Positions 56,691 to 64,000 of a DNA stretch of 64,000 nt are shown here, one piece after another. A program made the position numbers and the translations under genes. Within the stretch, counting starts at the first letter, position 1. Each line of letters begins with the position of its first letter. Source of the stretch: Clostridia bacterium (GTDB taxonomy: Bacteria > Bacillota > Clostridia > Christensenellales > UBA1242); contig JAFTTP010000001.1 in NCBI GenBank assembly GCA_017466725.1, positions 1-64,000 on the forward strand, written 5' to 3'. The notes below the pieces were generated by a model that searched no databases, was not told the DNA's origin, and worked only from the letters and a program-made list of their open reading frames with translations.

Positions 56691-59033
56691 TCAGTTTGCC
56701 CACTTCCAGTTTGCAACTTCTGGCATATCAACACCATAGCGAGCAATATACTTTTTGTGCTTTTCAAGAAGTTTATTGATTTCGTCAATCAATTTTGCCT
56801 CTTTTTCTTCAAGCCCAAGTTGCTTAATTACATCTAAAAGCAAGTGATAGCGGTCAATTTCGTTTCTAACGCGCATATCAAAAGCGGTTGTAATGCAGCC
56901 TTCTTCTTGATAGCCATGAACAGAGAAATTATGGTTTTCTCTTGCAGAAATAAGTTCATGAATAAGGCTGTCATACCCGTGATAATTGAAAATTACAGGT
57001 TTATCTTTAGTAAACAATTTGTCAAATTCTTCATCAGTCAGACCGTGTGGATGCTCTGCGTCGCTTGGAAGACGCATAAGGTCAACAACATTGACAAATT
57101 TATATTTAACTTTTGGCAAATGTTTTTTAATTAAGCTTGCGCATGCCATAGCCTCAAGTGTTGCCGTATCACCTGCGCATGCAATTACAACATCAGGTTT
57201 TGCTCTACCGCAATTTGATGCCCATTTCCACTCACCTGCGCCTTTCGTGCAATGCTCGATTGCCTCATCCATATTCAGCCATTGCCAAGATGGGTGCTTT
57301 GATGCAACAATAGCATTTATATAGTTTTCTGTACCTTGAACATGGTCATAGCAAGAAATCAAACAGTTTGCGTCTGGTGGCAGATAAATACGTACAATGT
57401 CTGCCTTCTTGTTTACCAAGTGGTCAAGGAACCCTGGTTCTTGATGAGAATATCCGTTATGGTCTTGCTGCCATACGTTTGAAGTAAGAATAAAGTTGAG
57501 CGACGAAATTGGCTTACGCCATGGAATTGAACGAATTTCTTTAATCCATTTTGCATGTTGTGACACCATGCTATCAACAACCCTTGCAAAAGCCTCGTAT
57601 GTTGCAAACATTCCGTGACGGCCAGTCAATAAATAACCTTCAAGCCAACCTTCGCAGGCATGTTCAGAAAGGAAACTGTCCATAATTCGACCAGTTTTCG
57701 AAAGGTCTTCGTCTGTTGGTAATATTTTACCGCCAAACATACGTTTTTCTTCCTCAAATGCATGATAAAGTCGGTTTGATTTCGCCTCGTCTGGCGCAAA
57801 AATTCGGTAGTTGCCTTTATCTTTGTTTAGTTTAAATACATCGCGAATGTAATTGCTAAGCTCCAACATATCCTGCTTTTTAACTTGACCGTGTCCACCA
57901 ATTTCCACTGCATAATCTTTTAAGTTTGGAAGATTAAGCGGCACAATTCCATAATTTGTATGTGGATTTGCACTTATTCGTCTATCACCCTTAGGTAAAA
58001 TTTCTTTGATGTCATCTTTAAGCGTATAATCATCATTAAAAAGTTCTTCCGGTCTATAGCTTTTCATCCATTTTTCAAGAATTTCAACATGATGGTCTTG
58101 GCTCATATCAACAGGTACTTGATGCGCCCTAAACGAACCCTCAATTTGCTTTCCATCAACATATTTTGGCACTGTCCATCCCTTTGGCGTGCGAAGTACA
58201 ATCATTGGCCAATTGATGTTGTCAAAAACAAACCCGCCTCTTGCACGGGCTTGAATTGATTTTATTTTTTGAATGCATTGGTCAACCGCCCTTGCCATAA
58301 CCTTATGCATCATTTTAGGTTTGTCACCTTCAACAAAAATTGCATCCCATCCCATACCATAGAAAAAGTTTCTAAGTTGGAAGTTTGTCATTCTGCCCAT
58401 AACAGTTGGGTTTGCAATTTTATAACCATTTAAATGTAAGATTGGCAGCACCGCGCCATCACGTGCTGGATTGATAAATTTGTTTGATTGCCATGACGTA
58501 GCAAGTGGGCCTGTTTCAGCCTCGCCATCACCAACAATTACTGTAGCAATAAGATCTTTATTGTCAAAAACCGCACCAAAACCGTGAAGTAAACTGTAAC
58601 CAAGTTCACCCCCTTCGTGAATTGAACCTGGCACCTGTGGTGCAACGTGAGAGGATACACCATATGGGAAAGAAAATTGCTTGCAAAATCTGCTCATGCC
58701 ATCTTCGTCAAGCGAACACTCTGGATAATACTCGCTATAAGTGCCCTCTAGATATGAATTTGCAAGGAAAAAGTTTCCGCCATGCCCTGGTCCAGAAATT
58801 AAAAGCATGTCAAGGTCATACTTTTGAATTGCCCTGTTCATATGCGTATAAATAAAGTTTTGTCCTGGCACAGTACCCCAGTGACCAACAACTTTTTTCT
58901 TTACGTCTGCCTTTTTCAAAGGCTCTTTTAAAAGCGGATTTCTAAGCATGTAAAGCTGTGCAACTGAAAGGTAATTTACCGCCCTAAAATATCTATCCAT
59001 TTTTTCAAAGTAAGATTTGCTGCTGTAATTCAT
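56691..59033 (-). CDS. xfp: Xylulose-5-phosphate/fructose-6-phosphate phosphoketolase
   Basis: A 780-residue thiamine-diphosphate enzyme that splits xylulose-5-P (or fructose-6-P) with phosphate to acetyl-P and an aldose phosphate. Diagnostic blocks are 'VGHWGTVPGQNFIYTHMNRAI' (about 50), 'GPGHGGNFFLANSYLEGTYSEYYP' (about 81), the ThDP site 'VIVGDGEAETGPLATSWQSNKFINP' (about 163-188), and 'NVWQQDHNGYSHQEPGFLDHL'. Length is normal. It is monocistronic with GGGAGG before the ATG. It implies a phosphoketolase branch yielding acetyl-P and ATP. Confidence 0.96.
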   Translation of the reverse strand: MNYSSKSYFEKMDRYFRAVNYLSVAQLYMLRNPLLKEPLKKADVKKKVVGHWGTVPGQNFIYTHMNRAIQKYDLDMLLISGPGHGGNFFLANSYLEGTYSEYYPECSLDEDGMSRFCKQFSFPYGVSSHVAPQVPGSIHEGGELGYSLLHGFGAVFDNKDLIATVIVGDGEAETGPLATSWQSNKFINPARDGAVLPILHLNGYKIANPTVMGRMTNFQLRNFFYGMGWDAIFVEGDKPKMMHKVMARAVDQCIQKIKSIQARARGGFVFDNINWPMIVLRTPKGWTVPKYVDGKQIEGSFRAHQVPVDMSQDHHVEILEKWMKSYRPEELFNDDYTLKDDIKEILPKGDRRISANPHTNYGIVPLNLPNLKDYAVEIGGHGQVKKQDMLELSNYIRDVFKLNKDKGNYRIFAPDEAKSNRLYHAFEEEKRMFGGKILPTDEDLSKTGRIMDSFLSEHACEGWLEGYLLTGRHGMFATYEAFARVVDSMVSQHAKWIKEIRSIPWRKPISSLNFILTSNVWQQDHNGYSHQEPGFLDHLVNKKADIVRIYLPPDANCLISCYDHVQGTENYINAIVASKHPSWQWLNMDEAIEHCTKGAGEWKWASNCGRAKPDVVIACAGDTATLEAMACASLIKKHLPKVKYKFVNVVDLMRLPSDAEHPHGLTDEEFDKLFTKDKPVIFNYHGYDSLIHELISARENHNFSVHGYQEEGCITTAFDMRVRNEIDRYHLLLDVIKQLGLEEKEAKLIDEINKLLEKHKKYIARYGVDMPEVANWKWAN

Positions 59034-59119
59034 ATATAATCCTCCCTTTTATTATATTCTTCTTGTAGTCATTGTAAACTTTGAAAAAATTTTTGTCAAA
59101 TTAAATGCTTAAATAAAAT

Positions 59120-59152
59120 AAAAAAATCTCTAATGAAACTCATTAGAGACTA
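59120..59152 (-). terminator. Terminator of the second RNase R-like gene
   Basis: TCTCTAATGA, AAC, TCATTAGAGA; followed on the minus strand by a T run. Confidence 0.8.
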
Positions 59153-59155
59153 TTT

Positions 59156-61654
59156 TTAAAATTTGCTTGCCCCATCTTCATCGTTTGCGTTGTCATGAGC
59201 CTTCTTTGTGCTTATGCGCATGCCTCGAGAGGTTTTTTCGCGCTCATGCATGCTGCCTGGTGTGAAAAGCTGATGTCTTGTGATTGCTTGTCTACCGCTG
59301 CTTTCACTTCTGTCTGCTTGAGCAACAAGTGATGCAGACGTTCTGCCAACAACTTTCATTGCCGTACGGTCTACTTTGTCAATTATAAAATCGATTGGTT
59401 TGCAAAGTGTAAGCACAATGTTTCCTTTTTTATCATAAACGGCACAGCGCTGTCCGGAAAGCGTACAATCGTTTGCAGGTTTGCCAAGCACTTGTGAAAG
59501 AGGTATTTCAACATTGATGCCCTTAGTGTCATCTTTAACAATAACAATAATGTCATCTTCGTACCCTTCTTCAACAGATGCAAATCTTATTTTTGACACC
59601 CTTCCGCGCATCATTTGTCCAATATGTCTTTCACAGTAAAGCACACTGTTTACATCTTCAAAATCCTTTTCCGCTTGGTCAACACTAATCTGACGACTGT
59701 TGGCAATATCAACAATCTTGCAAATAGTTTTGAGTGAAATTTGTTTTGTTCCATGCATATCCGCCAAAATATTATACTGAGTTATAAAGTCTGGCACACG
59801 TCTAATTGGCGATGTTGTATGGCTGTAATGTGGTGATTGAAGTGCATAGTGGGAAATGCGTTCACCTTCCCACTCAATAAGCGCATCATCTGGGTCTTTG
59901 CTGTAAAGGCTATCGCTGTAAACTGCACGAGATTGCATTTTAATGAGGAAATTGTTGATAACTTCTTCATTTATCGTCCCTCTTATTGTATCAAGAAGAG
60001 TTCTTGTCCCCTCAGCAGAGAGGTCACCATCAAAGTCTATTCCTAAAATTTCAAAAAACTCGTTTGCCCTATCAACTTTATGAGAATTTGGCTCGTCATG
60101 AACACGGAAAATATTGTCTAATCCACGCTGATTTGCATACTTTGCAGTTGCTTCGTTTGCGGTAATCATAAATGCTTCAATTACTTCATGATAATAAAGG
60201 TGAGGCACTGGAGCAATATCTACAACCGTTTGTAAGTCTTCATCAAACTTAACTTCCCTTTCTTTGTTGGCAACAAATCTAATCATTCCTCTGGCGTCAA
60301 ACCCTTCTTTGATGGCTTGGCCTGCGTAGTAATTCATCACTACTTGTTCATCTAAAGTAAGTTCTTCACCGCTTATGCATTTTGTCATTAAGTAGCCTTT
60401 AGTACATTCGTCTTTTGTGTTGTCAACAATTTCTTGAGCCTCTTCATAGCTGTATTTCTTTCTGCTTTGAATGATAGCATCATAAATCATACTTTTCTTA
60501 ACTTTGCCAGTGCGTTTATCAATTGTTGCTTTGACTACAAAAGCAAGCCTGTCTTCATTTGGGTTTAGCGAACATATGCCTGTTGAAAGTTTTGTTGGCA
60601 AAATGTTGTATGCCTTATTAGGCGCATAAATTGTAAAGCCGCCTTCAATATATCTTCGGCCAATTTCACTGTTAAGGTCTACATATTTAGTTACATTTGC
60701 AACTGCAATATAGCAAACAATATCACCATTTGCATTAAAAGTAGAGTAAATTGCGTCATCCATATCTTTGCATGTTGCTGGGTCAACTGTTGCAAAAGGA
60801 ATGTGCCTCAAATCTACCACATGCCCTTTTTGCATTTCTCTTGCCTCTGCCTCTGAGATAAGTTGAAGTTCTTGAGTGTTTACAGATGTAGGAATGCGGG
60901 CGATTTCTTTTTCAATTTGCTCCCCCTGCCAGCTCATAATTGCGCCATAACTTTCTGCTATTGCATCATATTCATGAATTGGGTTGCCTGCGTCACCTTT
61001 AACATCAACAACATATCCGCCATCTTGTGGGTTGTTTTTATCTGCAAACTGCATGATGCAAATTTTATCTTGAAAAGCAGCATACTGTTCTTTATCATTT
61101 AAAATTGGAATTTGGCGAGGAAAACTTTTTTTGTTTGGTATAAAAATAAGCTGATCATGACTTAATTTTACAACTCTGCCAAGTGCAAGGTTATCTCTTG
61201 CCAATTTGTCTTCATTTTCCTGAATTCTTCTTGCAACATATTCTTCGTAGTTGGCGTCATAATTTTTGCCAAGAACAACAGCCTCATCATTTTCACCAAT
61301 CTTTTCAATTACAACGTGAAGTGGGTCGCCAATTCTATAACTTGCTGCAACGCTCTTGCTGATGCGATAATGTTTATTGCTTTGTGGCAAAACCACATAA
61401 AACGCACCTGGTGCACCTTCTTGCATGATGCCTGTTTGAACAATGTCTGGGTTGATTGAAACATAATCTTTATCTTTAATCAAACCGCCTTGGGCAACAA
61501 GCCTGTCAAACGCCATATAAAATTTATTTTTTGTGCTGATTTTCCCGCGATTAAGCAATTGATTTCTCATTGTATTTTTGTGTATTGCTTGATTGAAAAA
61601 GGCACATCTGTAAATTGCGCTTATACTTTTCAATAATTCAAAATCATTTGCCAT
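59156..61654 (-). CDS. Second RNase R/RNase II-family exoribonuclease
   Basis: An 832-residue paralogue of the RNase R at 20477. The N-terminal winged-helix region ('MRNQLLNRGKISTKNKFYMAFDRLVAQGGLI') and OB region are followed by the RNB site 'ATVDPATCKDMDDAIYSTF', with all four metal aspartates. Later come 'NIFRVHDEPNSHKVDRANEFFE' and 'HTTSPIRRVPDFITQYNI', an S1-like segment ('GRVSKIRFASVEEGYEDDIIVIV'), and a polar C-tail. The divergent S1 and longer tail suggest a specialised substrate. AGGAG precedes the ATG. It is monocistronic. Confidence 0.88.
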   Translation of the reverse strand: MANDFELLKSISAIYRCAFFNQAIHKNTMRNQLLNRGKISTKNKFYMAFDRLVAQGGLIKDKDYVSINPDIVQTGIMQEGAPGAFYVVLPQSNKHYRISKSVAASYRIGDPLHVVIEKIGENDEAVVLGKNYDANYEEYVARRIQENEDKLARDNLALGRVVKLSHDQLIFIPNKKSFPRQIPILNDKEQYAAFQDKICIMQFADKNNPQDGGYVVDVKGDAGNPIHEYDAIAESYGAIMSWQGEQIEKEIARIPTSVNTQELQLISEAEAREMQKGHVVDLRHIPFATVDPATCKDMDDAIYSTFNANGDIVCYIAVANVTKYVDLNSEIGRRYIEGGFTIYAPNKAYNILPTKLSTGICSLNPNEDRLAFVVKATIDKRTGKVKKSMIYDAIIQSRKKYSYEEAQEIVDNTKDECTKGYLMTKCISGEELTLDEQVVMNYYAGQAIKEGFDARGMIRFVANKEREVKFDEDLQTVVDIAPVPHLYYHEVIEAFMITANEATAKYANQRGLDNIFRVHDEPNSHKVDRANEFFEILGIDFDGDLSAEGTRTLLDTIRGTINEEVINNFLIKMQSRAVYSDSLYSKDPDDALIEWEGERISHYALQSPHYSHTTSPIRRVPDFITQYNILADMHGTKQISLKTICKIVDIANSRQISVDQAEKDFEDVNSVLYCERHIGQMMRGRVSKIRFASVEEGYEDDIIVIVKDDTKGINVEIPLSQVLGKPANDCTLSGQRCAVYDKKGNIVLTLCKPIDFIIDKVDRTAMKVVGRTSASLVAQADRSESSGRQAITRHQLFTPGSMHEREKTSRGMRISTKKAHDNANDEDGASKF

Positions 61655-61722
61655 TTTATTTTCTCCTAAATTTCTTCATATACAATATATCATATAATTT
61701 ATGCGTTTTCAAGGTTAAAATC

Positions 61723-61753
61723 AAAAAAAGTTGGCTTTTTCGCCAACTTTTTT
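61723..61753 (-). terminator. Terminator of the ABC exporter operon
   Basis: AAAAAAAGTTGGC, TTTTTC, GCCAACTTTTTTT, just beyond the permease stop at 61768. Confidence 0.85.
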
Positions 61754-61767
61754 GTTAATTATCTTGC

Positions 61768-62547
61768 CTATGTACCTGTTGATTTATATTTGGTAAGCGA
61801 CCACCTGAAAATGAAATATGCTGGAATTATAATCAACATTCCATAAAGAGGTGCAAGCGCATGCCCCCAAACGGTCGCACCCGGCATATCAAACAGATAC
61901 ATCATCGGCAAATAGTTGAAACTTGCAAATGGAATTATATAAGTAAAAATTTTTGCCAAACCTTCTGGGTATACATTAAGCGGATATTGACAAAGTTCTC
62001 GCCCGCCATCTGTAAACACATTGACAACTTCAAGGCCTTCAATTGTAAATATGCACATAGATGCACCAAGCATAAACAGCGAGAAGAATATTACAATGCC
62101 ACACAGCAGCATACCAATCAGCACCGCCACCTTATCAATGCCCCAAGTAAAAGGTTGAATTGCACATGCGTAGATTAGCACTGCAAGTGCGACAACAACT
62201 CTACCCATTTTAGAAAATTCTATTTCACTGCAAAGGGTTTGATGGAATATACTTCTTGGCCTTATGTAAAAGCTGTCAAGCCCACCACTTTGAATAAGTT
62301 TGGCAAACCTGTCAAACCCACGTCCAAAGCACTCGGTAAACGAGAAACAGAAGTATACAACAGCATAAGAAATTGCAACTTGAGAAAACGACCACCCCGC
62401 CACAACTTTAAATCGGTCAAACAGAAAGTACATGCTTGCAAGTGCAACAAGCGACACAATTGTTTGAGACAGCAAACTTAAGAAGAAGGATAATCTATAC
62501 TGCAATAGTTTTTTAAAGTGCATTTTTAAAAATTTAAAATATAACAT
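61768..62547 (-). CDS. ABC-2 family exporter permease (second)
   Basis: 259 residues with about six transmembrane segments ('FFLSLLSQTIVSLVALASMYFLF', 'VAISYAVVYFCFSF', 'VVALAVLIYACAI', 'VAVLIGMLLCGIVIFFSLFMLGASMCIF' and others). 'ECFGRGFDRFAKLIQSGGLDSFYIRPRS' in the first cytoplasmic loop is typical of the paired ABC-2 permeases (COG3694 type) of Firmicutes. It follows the other permease by 3 bases and completes an ATPase-permease-permease operon. Substrate unknown. Confidence 0.85.
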   Translation of the reverse strand: MLYFKFLKMHFKKLLQYRLSFFLSLLSQTIVSLVALASMYFLFDRFKVVAGWSFSQVAISYAVVYFCFSFTECFGRGFDRFAKLIQSGGLDSFYIRPRSIFHQTLCSEIEFSKMGRVVVALAVLIYACAIQPFTWGIDKVAVLIGMLLCGIVIFFSLFMLGASMCIFTIEGLEVVNVFTDGGRELCQYPLNVYPEGLAKIFTYIIPFASFNYLPMMYLFDMPGATVWGHALAPLYGMLIIIPAYFIFRWSLTKYKSTGT

Positions 62548-62550
62548 GCT

Positions 62551-63354
62551 TTAACCTCCTTGAACTTCCACTTTCTTTAAGCATCTATTCATAAGTACTT
62601 TACCTAAAACTACAAACAGCATAAGCCAACCGACTTGAATTGCCGTTTGAATAAGTGCACTTTGAATGTCTATGCTTCCAACATAAGTTCTAAATGTAAG
62701 ATCAGAAGTATATCTAAAAGGCAAAAAGTTTAGTATGTTTTGAATCCAGCCCGGCATCATTGGAATTGGGATTAAACTTCCGCCAAGAAGGGATGCAATT
62801 GTTGTATAAATTGAGAATATGCCAAGCGAAGACATTGTTTTAAACAGCAGGCAATAGCAAACCATATTCATTGCAACAATCAGCAGGCCGCTTACAATCA
62901 GGTTAAACAGCGACAAGAAGAACGCTCCAGCCGATGCAGGAAGCTCCAGCCCCACTCCTGTTGGCAACAAGATTGCAAATATAAGCACTGGCACAAATCT
63001 TAACAGCGTTTTTGCCACTTTTTCTGCAAACAAAGTGACCGACCAATTGTTGTACAGTTTCATAGGACGCACCATTTCGTAGCAGATGTTGCCCTGTTCT
63101 ATTTGGCCTACAATGTTTTTATTTTGGTCTATTGGGAAAAAGTACACGAAAAACATTTGTTGCAGCCATAAAAACGATACCATTTGGGTGGCGGTAAAGT
63201 TTTCAGGAATATTGCCCTGCTTATAGAAGGCCAGATATAAGAAAACATACATAAGCCCAAAACAGATTTGCGTAATTACACCAGCGTATGCCGCAGTGCG
63301 ATATTGCATGGTGTTGATAAACCTTATTTTAAAGATGCTTGCGTATGCTCTCAT
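62551..63354 (-). CDS. ABC-2 family exporter permease (first)
   Basis: 267 residues with about six transmembrane segments; 'YRTAAYAGVITQICFGLMYVFLYLAFY' starts the membrane part and 'IEQGNICYEMVRPMKLYNNWSVTLFAEKVAKTLLRF' is the conserved loop of this permease family (COG4587 type). It overlaps the ATPase gene by 4 bases and is followed by the second permease, a common heterodimeric exporter layout for antimicrobial peptides or lipids. Confidence 0.85.
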   Translation of the reverse strand: MRAYASIFKIRFINTMQYRTAAYAGVITQICFGLMYVFLYLAFYKQGNIPENFTATQMVSFLWLQQMFFVYFFPIDQNKNIVGQIEQGNICYEMVRPMKLYNNWSVTLFAEKVAKTLLRFVPVLIFAILLPTGVGLELPASAGAFFLSLFNLIVSGLLIVAMNMVCYCLLFKTMSSLGIFSIYTTIASLLGGSLIPIPMMPGWIQNILNFLPFRYTSDLTFRTYVGSIDIQSALIQTAIQVGWLMLFVVLGKVLMNRCLKKVEVQGG

Positions 63355-64000
63355 AGGCCAAGCTCCTCATAAAGTTTCGAGATGACTTCTTCCAAATTGA
63401 TTGGATCGACATTGACATCATAGATTTTGTATTTTTTGCTTACCCTTTCAACAAAATCGGTAAGTTTAAAATTTTCATCTGAGGTTTTAAATGTGTGTTT
63501 TTTATCCACTTTGCTGACAAACTGACAACCTTCAATTTCAACTGACTGATAATCTTCTTCAAACTCGATGTCAATCGTCTTATGTTTAGAGTATTTATGT
63601 TTAATTTGGTCAAAAGATCCGTCGTACAAAAGTTTGCCTTTTCCAATTATAATAATACGGTTTGTAAGCGCCTCGATATCGTTCATATCGTGGGTTGTTA
63701 AGATGACAGTTATACCAAGTTCTTTATTTATTGTTTTGACAAATTCTCGCACCTTTAGTTTGCTTATGGCATCAAGGCCAATTGTAGGCTCGTCAAGGAA
63801 AAGAATTTTTGGTTTATGCAGCAACGAGCCGGCCAGTTCGCACTTCATTTTCTGCCCCAACGAAAGTTGCCTTAATGGAACATTTAAAAGTGACTGCAAA
63901 TCCAGTTTTTCAGTAAGCAAATCAAGTTGTTTTTTAAACTCGTCAGTAGGAATTTTGTAAATGTCTTTAAGTAAATGGAAGGAATCAATAACCGGAACAT
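63351..64000 (-). CDS. ABC transporter ATPase, partial (N-terminus outside window)
   Basis: The frame stays open to the window end, so the 216 visible residues lack the Walker A region. Present are the signature 'PLRQLSLGQKMKCELAGSLLHKPKILFLDEPTIGLD' (LSxGQ and Walker B with DEPT), the D loop, and the switch 'VILTTHDMNDIEALTNRIIIIGKGKLLYDG'. The C-terminal domain ('YQSVEIEGCQFVSKVDKK') is like that of ABC-2 exporters of the NatA/ABC-A type. It powers the two permeases downstream. Confidence 0.88.
   Translation of the reverse strand, partial: VPVIDSFHLLKDIYKIPTDEFKKQLDLLTEKLDLQSLLNVPLRQLSLGQKMKCELAGSLLHKPKILFLDEPTIGLDAISKLKVREFVKTINKELGITVILTTHDMNDIEALTNRIIIIGKGKLLYDGSFDQIKHKYSKHKTIDIEFEEDYQSVEIEGCQFVSKVDKKHTFKTSDENFKLTDFVERVSKKYKIYDVNVDPINLEEVISKLYEELGL

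Noticed and set aside
1-64000. CRISPR arrays, insertion sequences or an origin of replication
   Set aside because: No spaced direct-repeat array, transposase or DnaA-box cluster was noticed while reading; the primosome genes alone do not mark an origin.

Overview
The window looks like a chromosomal piece of a low-GC Gram-positive bacterium (Firmicutes, probably an uncultivated Clostridia-like lineage). The reasons are two T-box leaders (tyrS, ileS), a large SRP RNA with an Alu-type domain, the DnaB/DnaD plus DnaI-type primosome pair, HslVU beside a TrmFO-type flavoprotein and topA, MtaB, PepF, a secG-rnr-smpB-ssrA unit, and an Xfp phosphoketolase that fits fermentative metabolism. Almost all genes are housekeeping genes, compact and mostly on the minus strand. 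No plasmid, IS element or CRISPR array is visible.

Positions 1-5217 differ from the rest. They are markedly AT-richer (the 60-base blocks starting at 1 and 8341 hold 13 and 26 G+C) and carry one tightly overlapping, leftward operon of at least seven genes driven by a consensus promoter at 4946-4974: a VUT/YhhQ-type transporter, a nucleoside 2-deoxyribosyltransferase-like enzyme, a GT4 glycosyltransferase, a PIG-L deacetylase, a small reverse-transcriptase-like protein with a degenerate catalytic box, a FEN/PolI-type 5'-3' exonuclease, and a CelD/FemAB-like acyltransferase that runs off the window. The right border is the 3' half of a tRNA-Lys(CTT) gene, starting exactly at the anticodon loop and followed by the old tRNA terminator. 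That is the usual scar of tyrosine-recombinase integration, so 1-5172 is probably the end of an integrated element. This operon is the best candidate here for an undescribed system.

From 5.2 to 23 kb: an M1-type peptidase lipoprotein divergent from a DnaD-domain protein/DnaI pair, a transglutaminase-like hypothetical, tRNA-Trp followed by a tRNA-derived repeat island, a MazF-type toxin with a small partner, a T-box-controlled tyrS-yigZ-recX-acpS operon, a GGGtGRT protein with an Fe-S scaffold-like partner, a 572-residue protein with a PemK-like segment, ung, an acidic membrane-anchored protein, and the trans-translation unit secG-rnr-smpB-ssrA. From 23 to 39 kb: a Ca2+-type P-ATPase, a YwaF-like protein, tRNA-Gly(CCC), a standalone GlmU acetyltransferase domain with glmM, pepF, an RluA-type pseudouridine synthase with an RNA methyltransferase, three tandem WG-like paralogues, T-box-controlled ileS, and a CBS-domain protein. 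From 39 to 64 kb: SRP RNA, a GLUG-type surface protein with Ala-Tyr runs, nifS with a NifU-like protein lacking the scaffold cysteines, tcdA-trxA, hslU-hslV, a degenerate TrmFO-like protein, topA, a frameshifted dprA, comM/yifB, rplS, rpsU, a secreted metalloprotease-like protein, mtaB, a BaiN-type flavoprotein, xfp, a second RNase R-like gene and an ABC-2 exporter cut by the window end.

All calls rest on motif recognition and reading of the sequence; no database search was possible.
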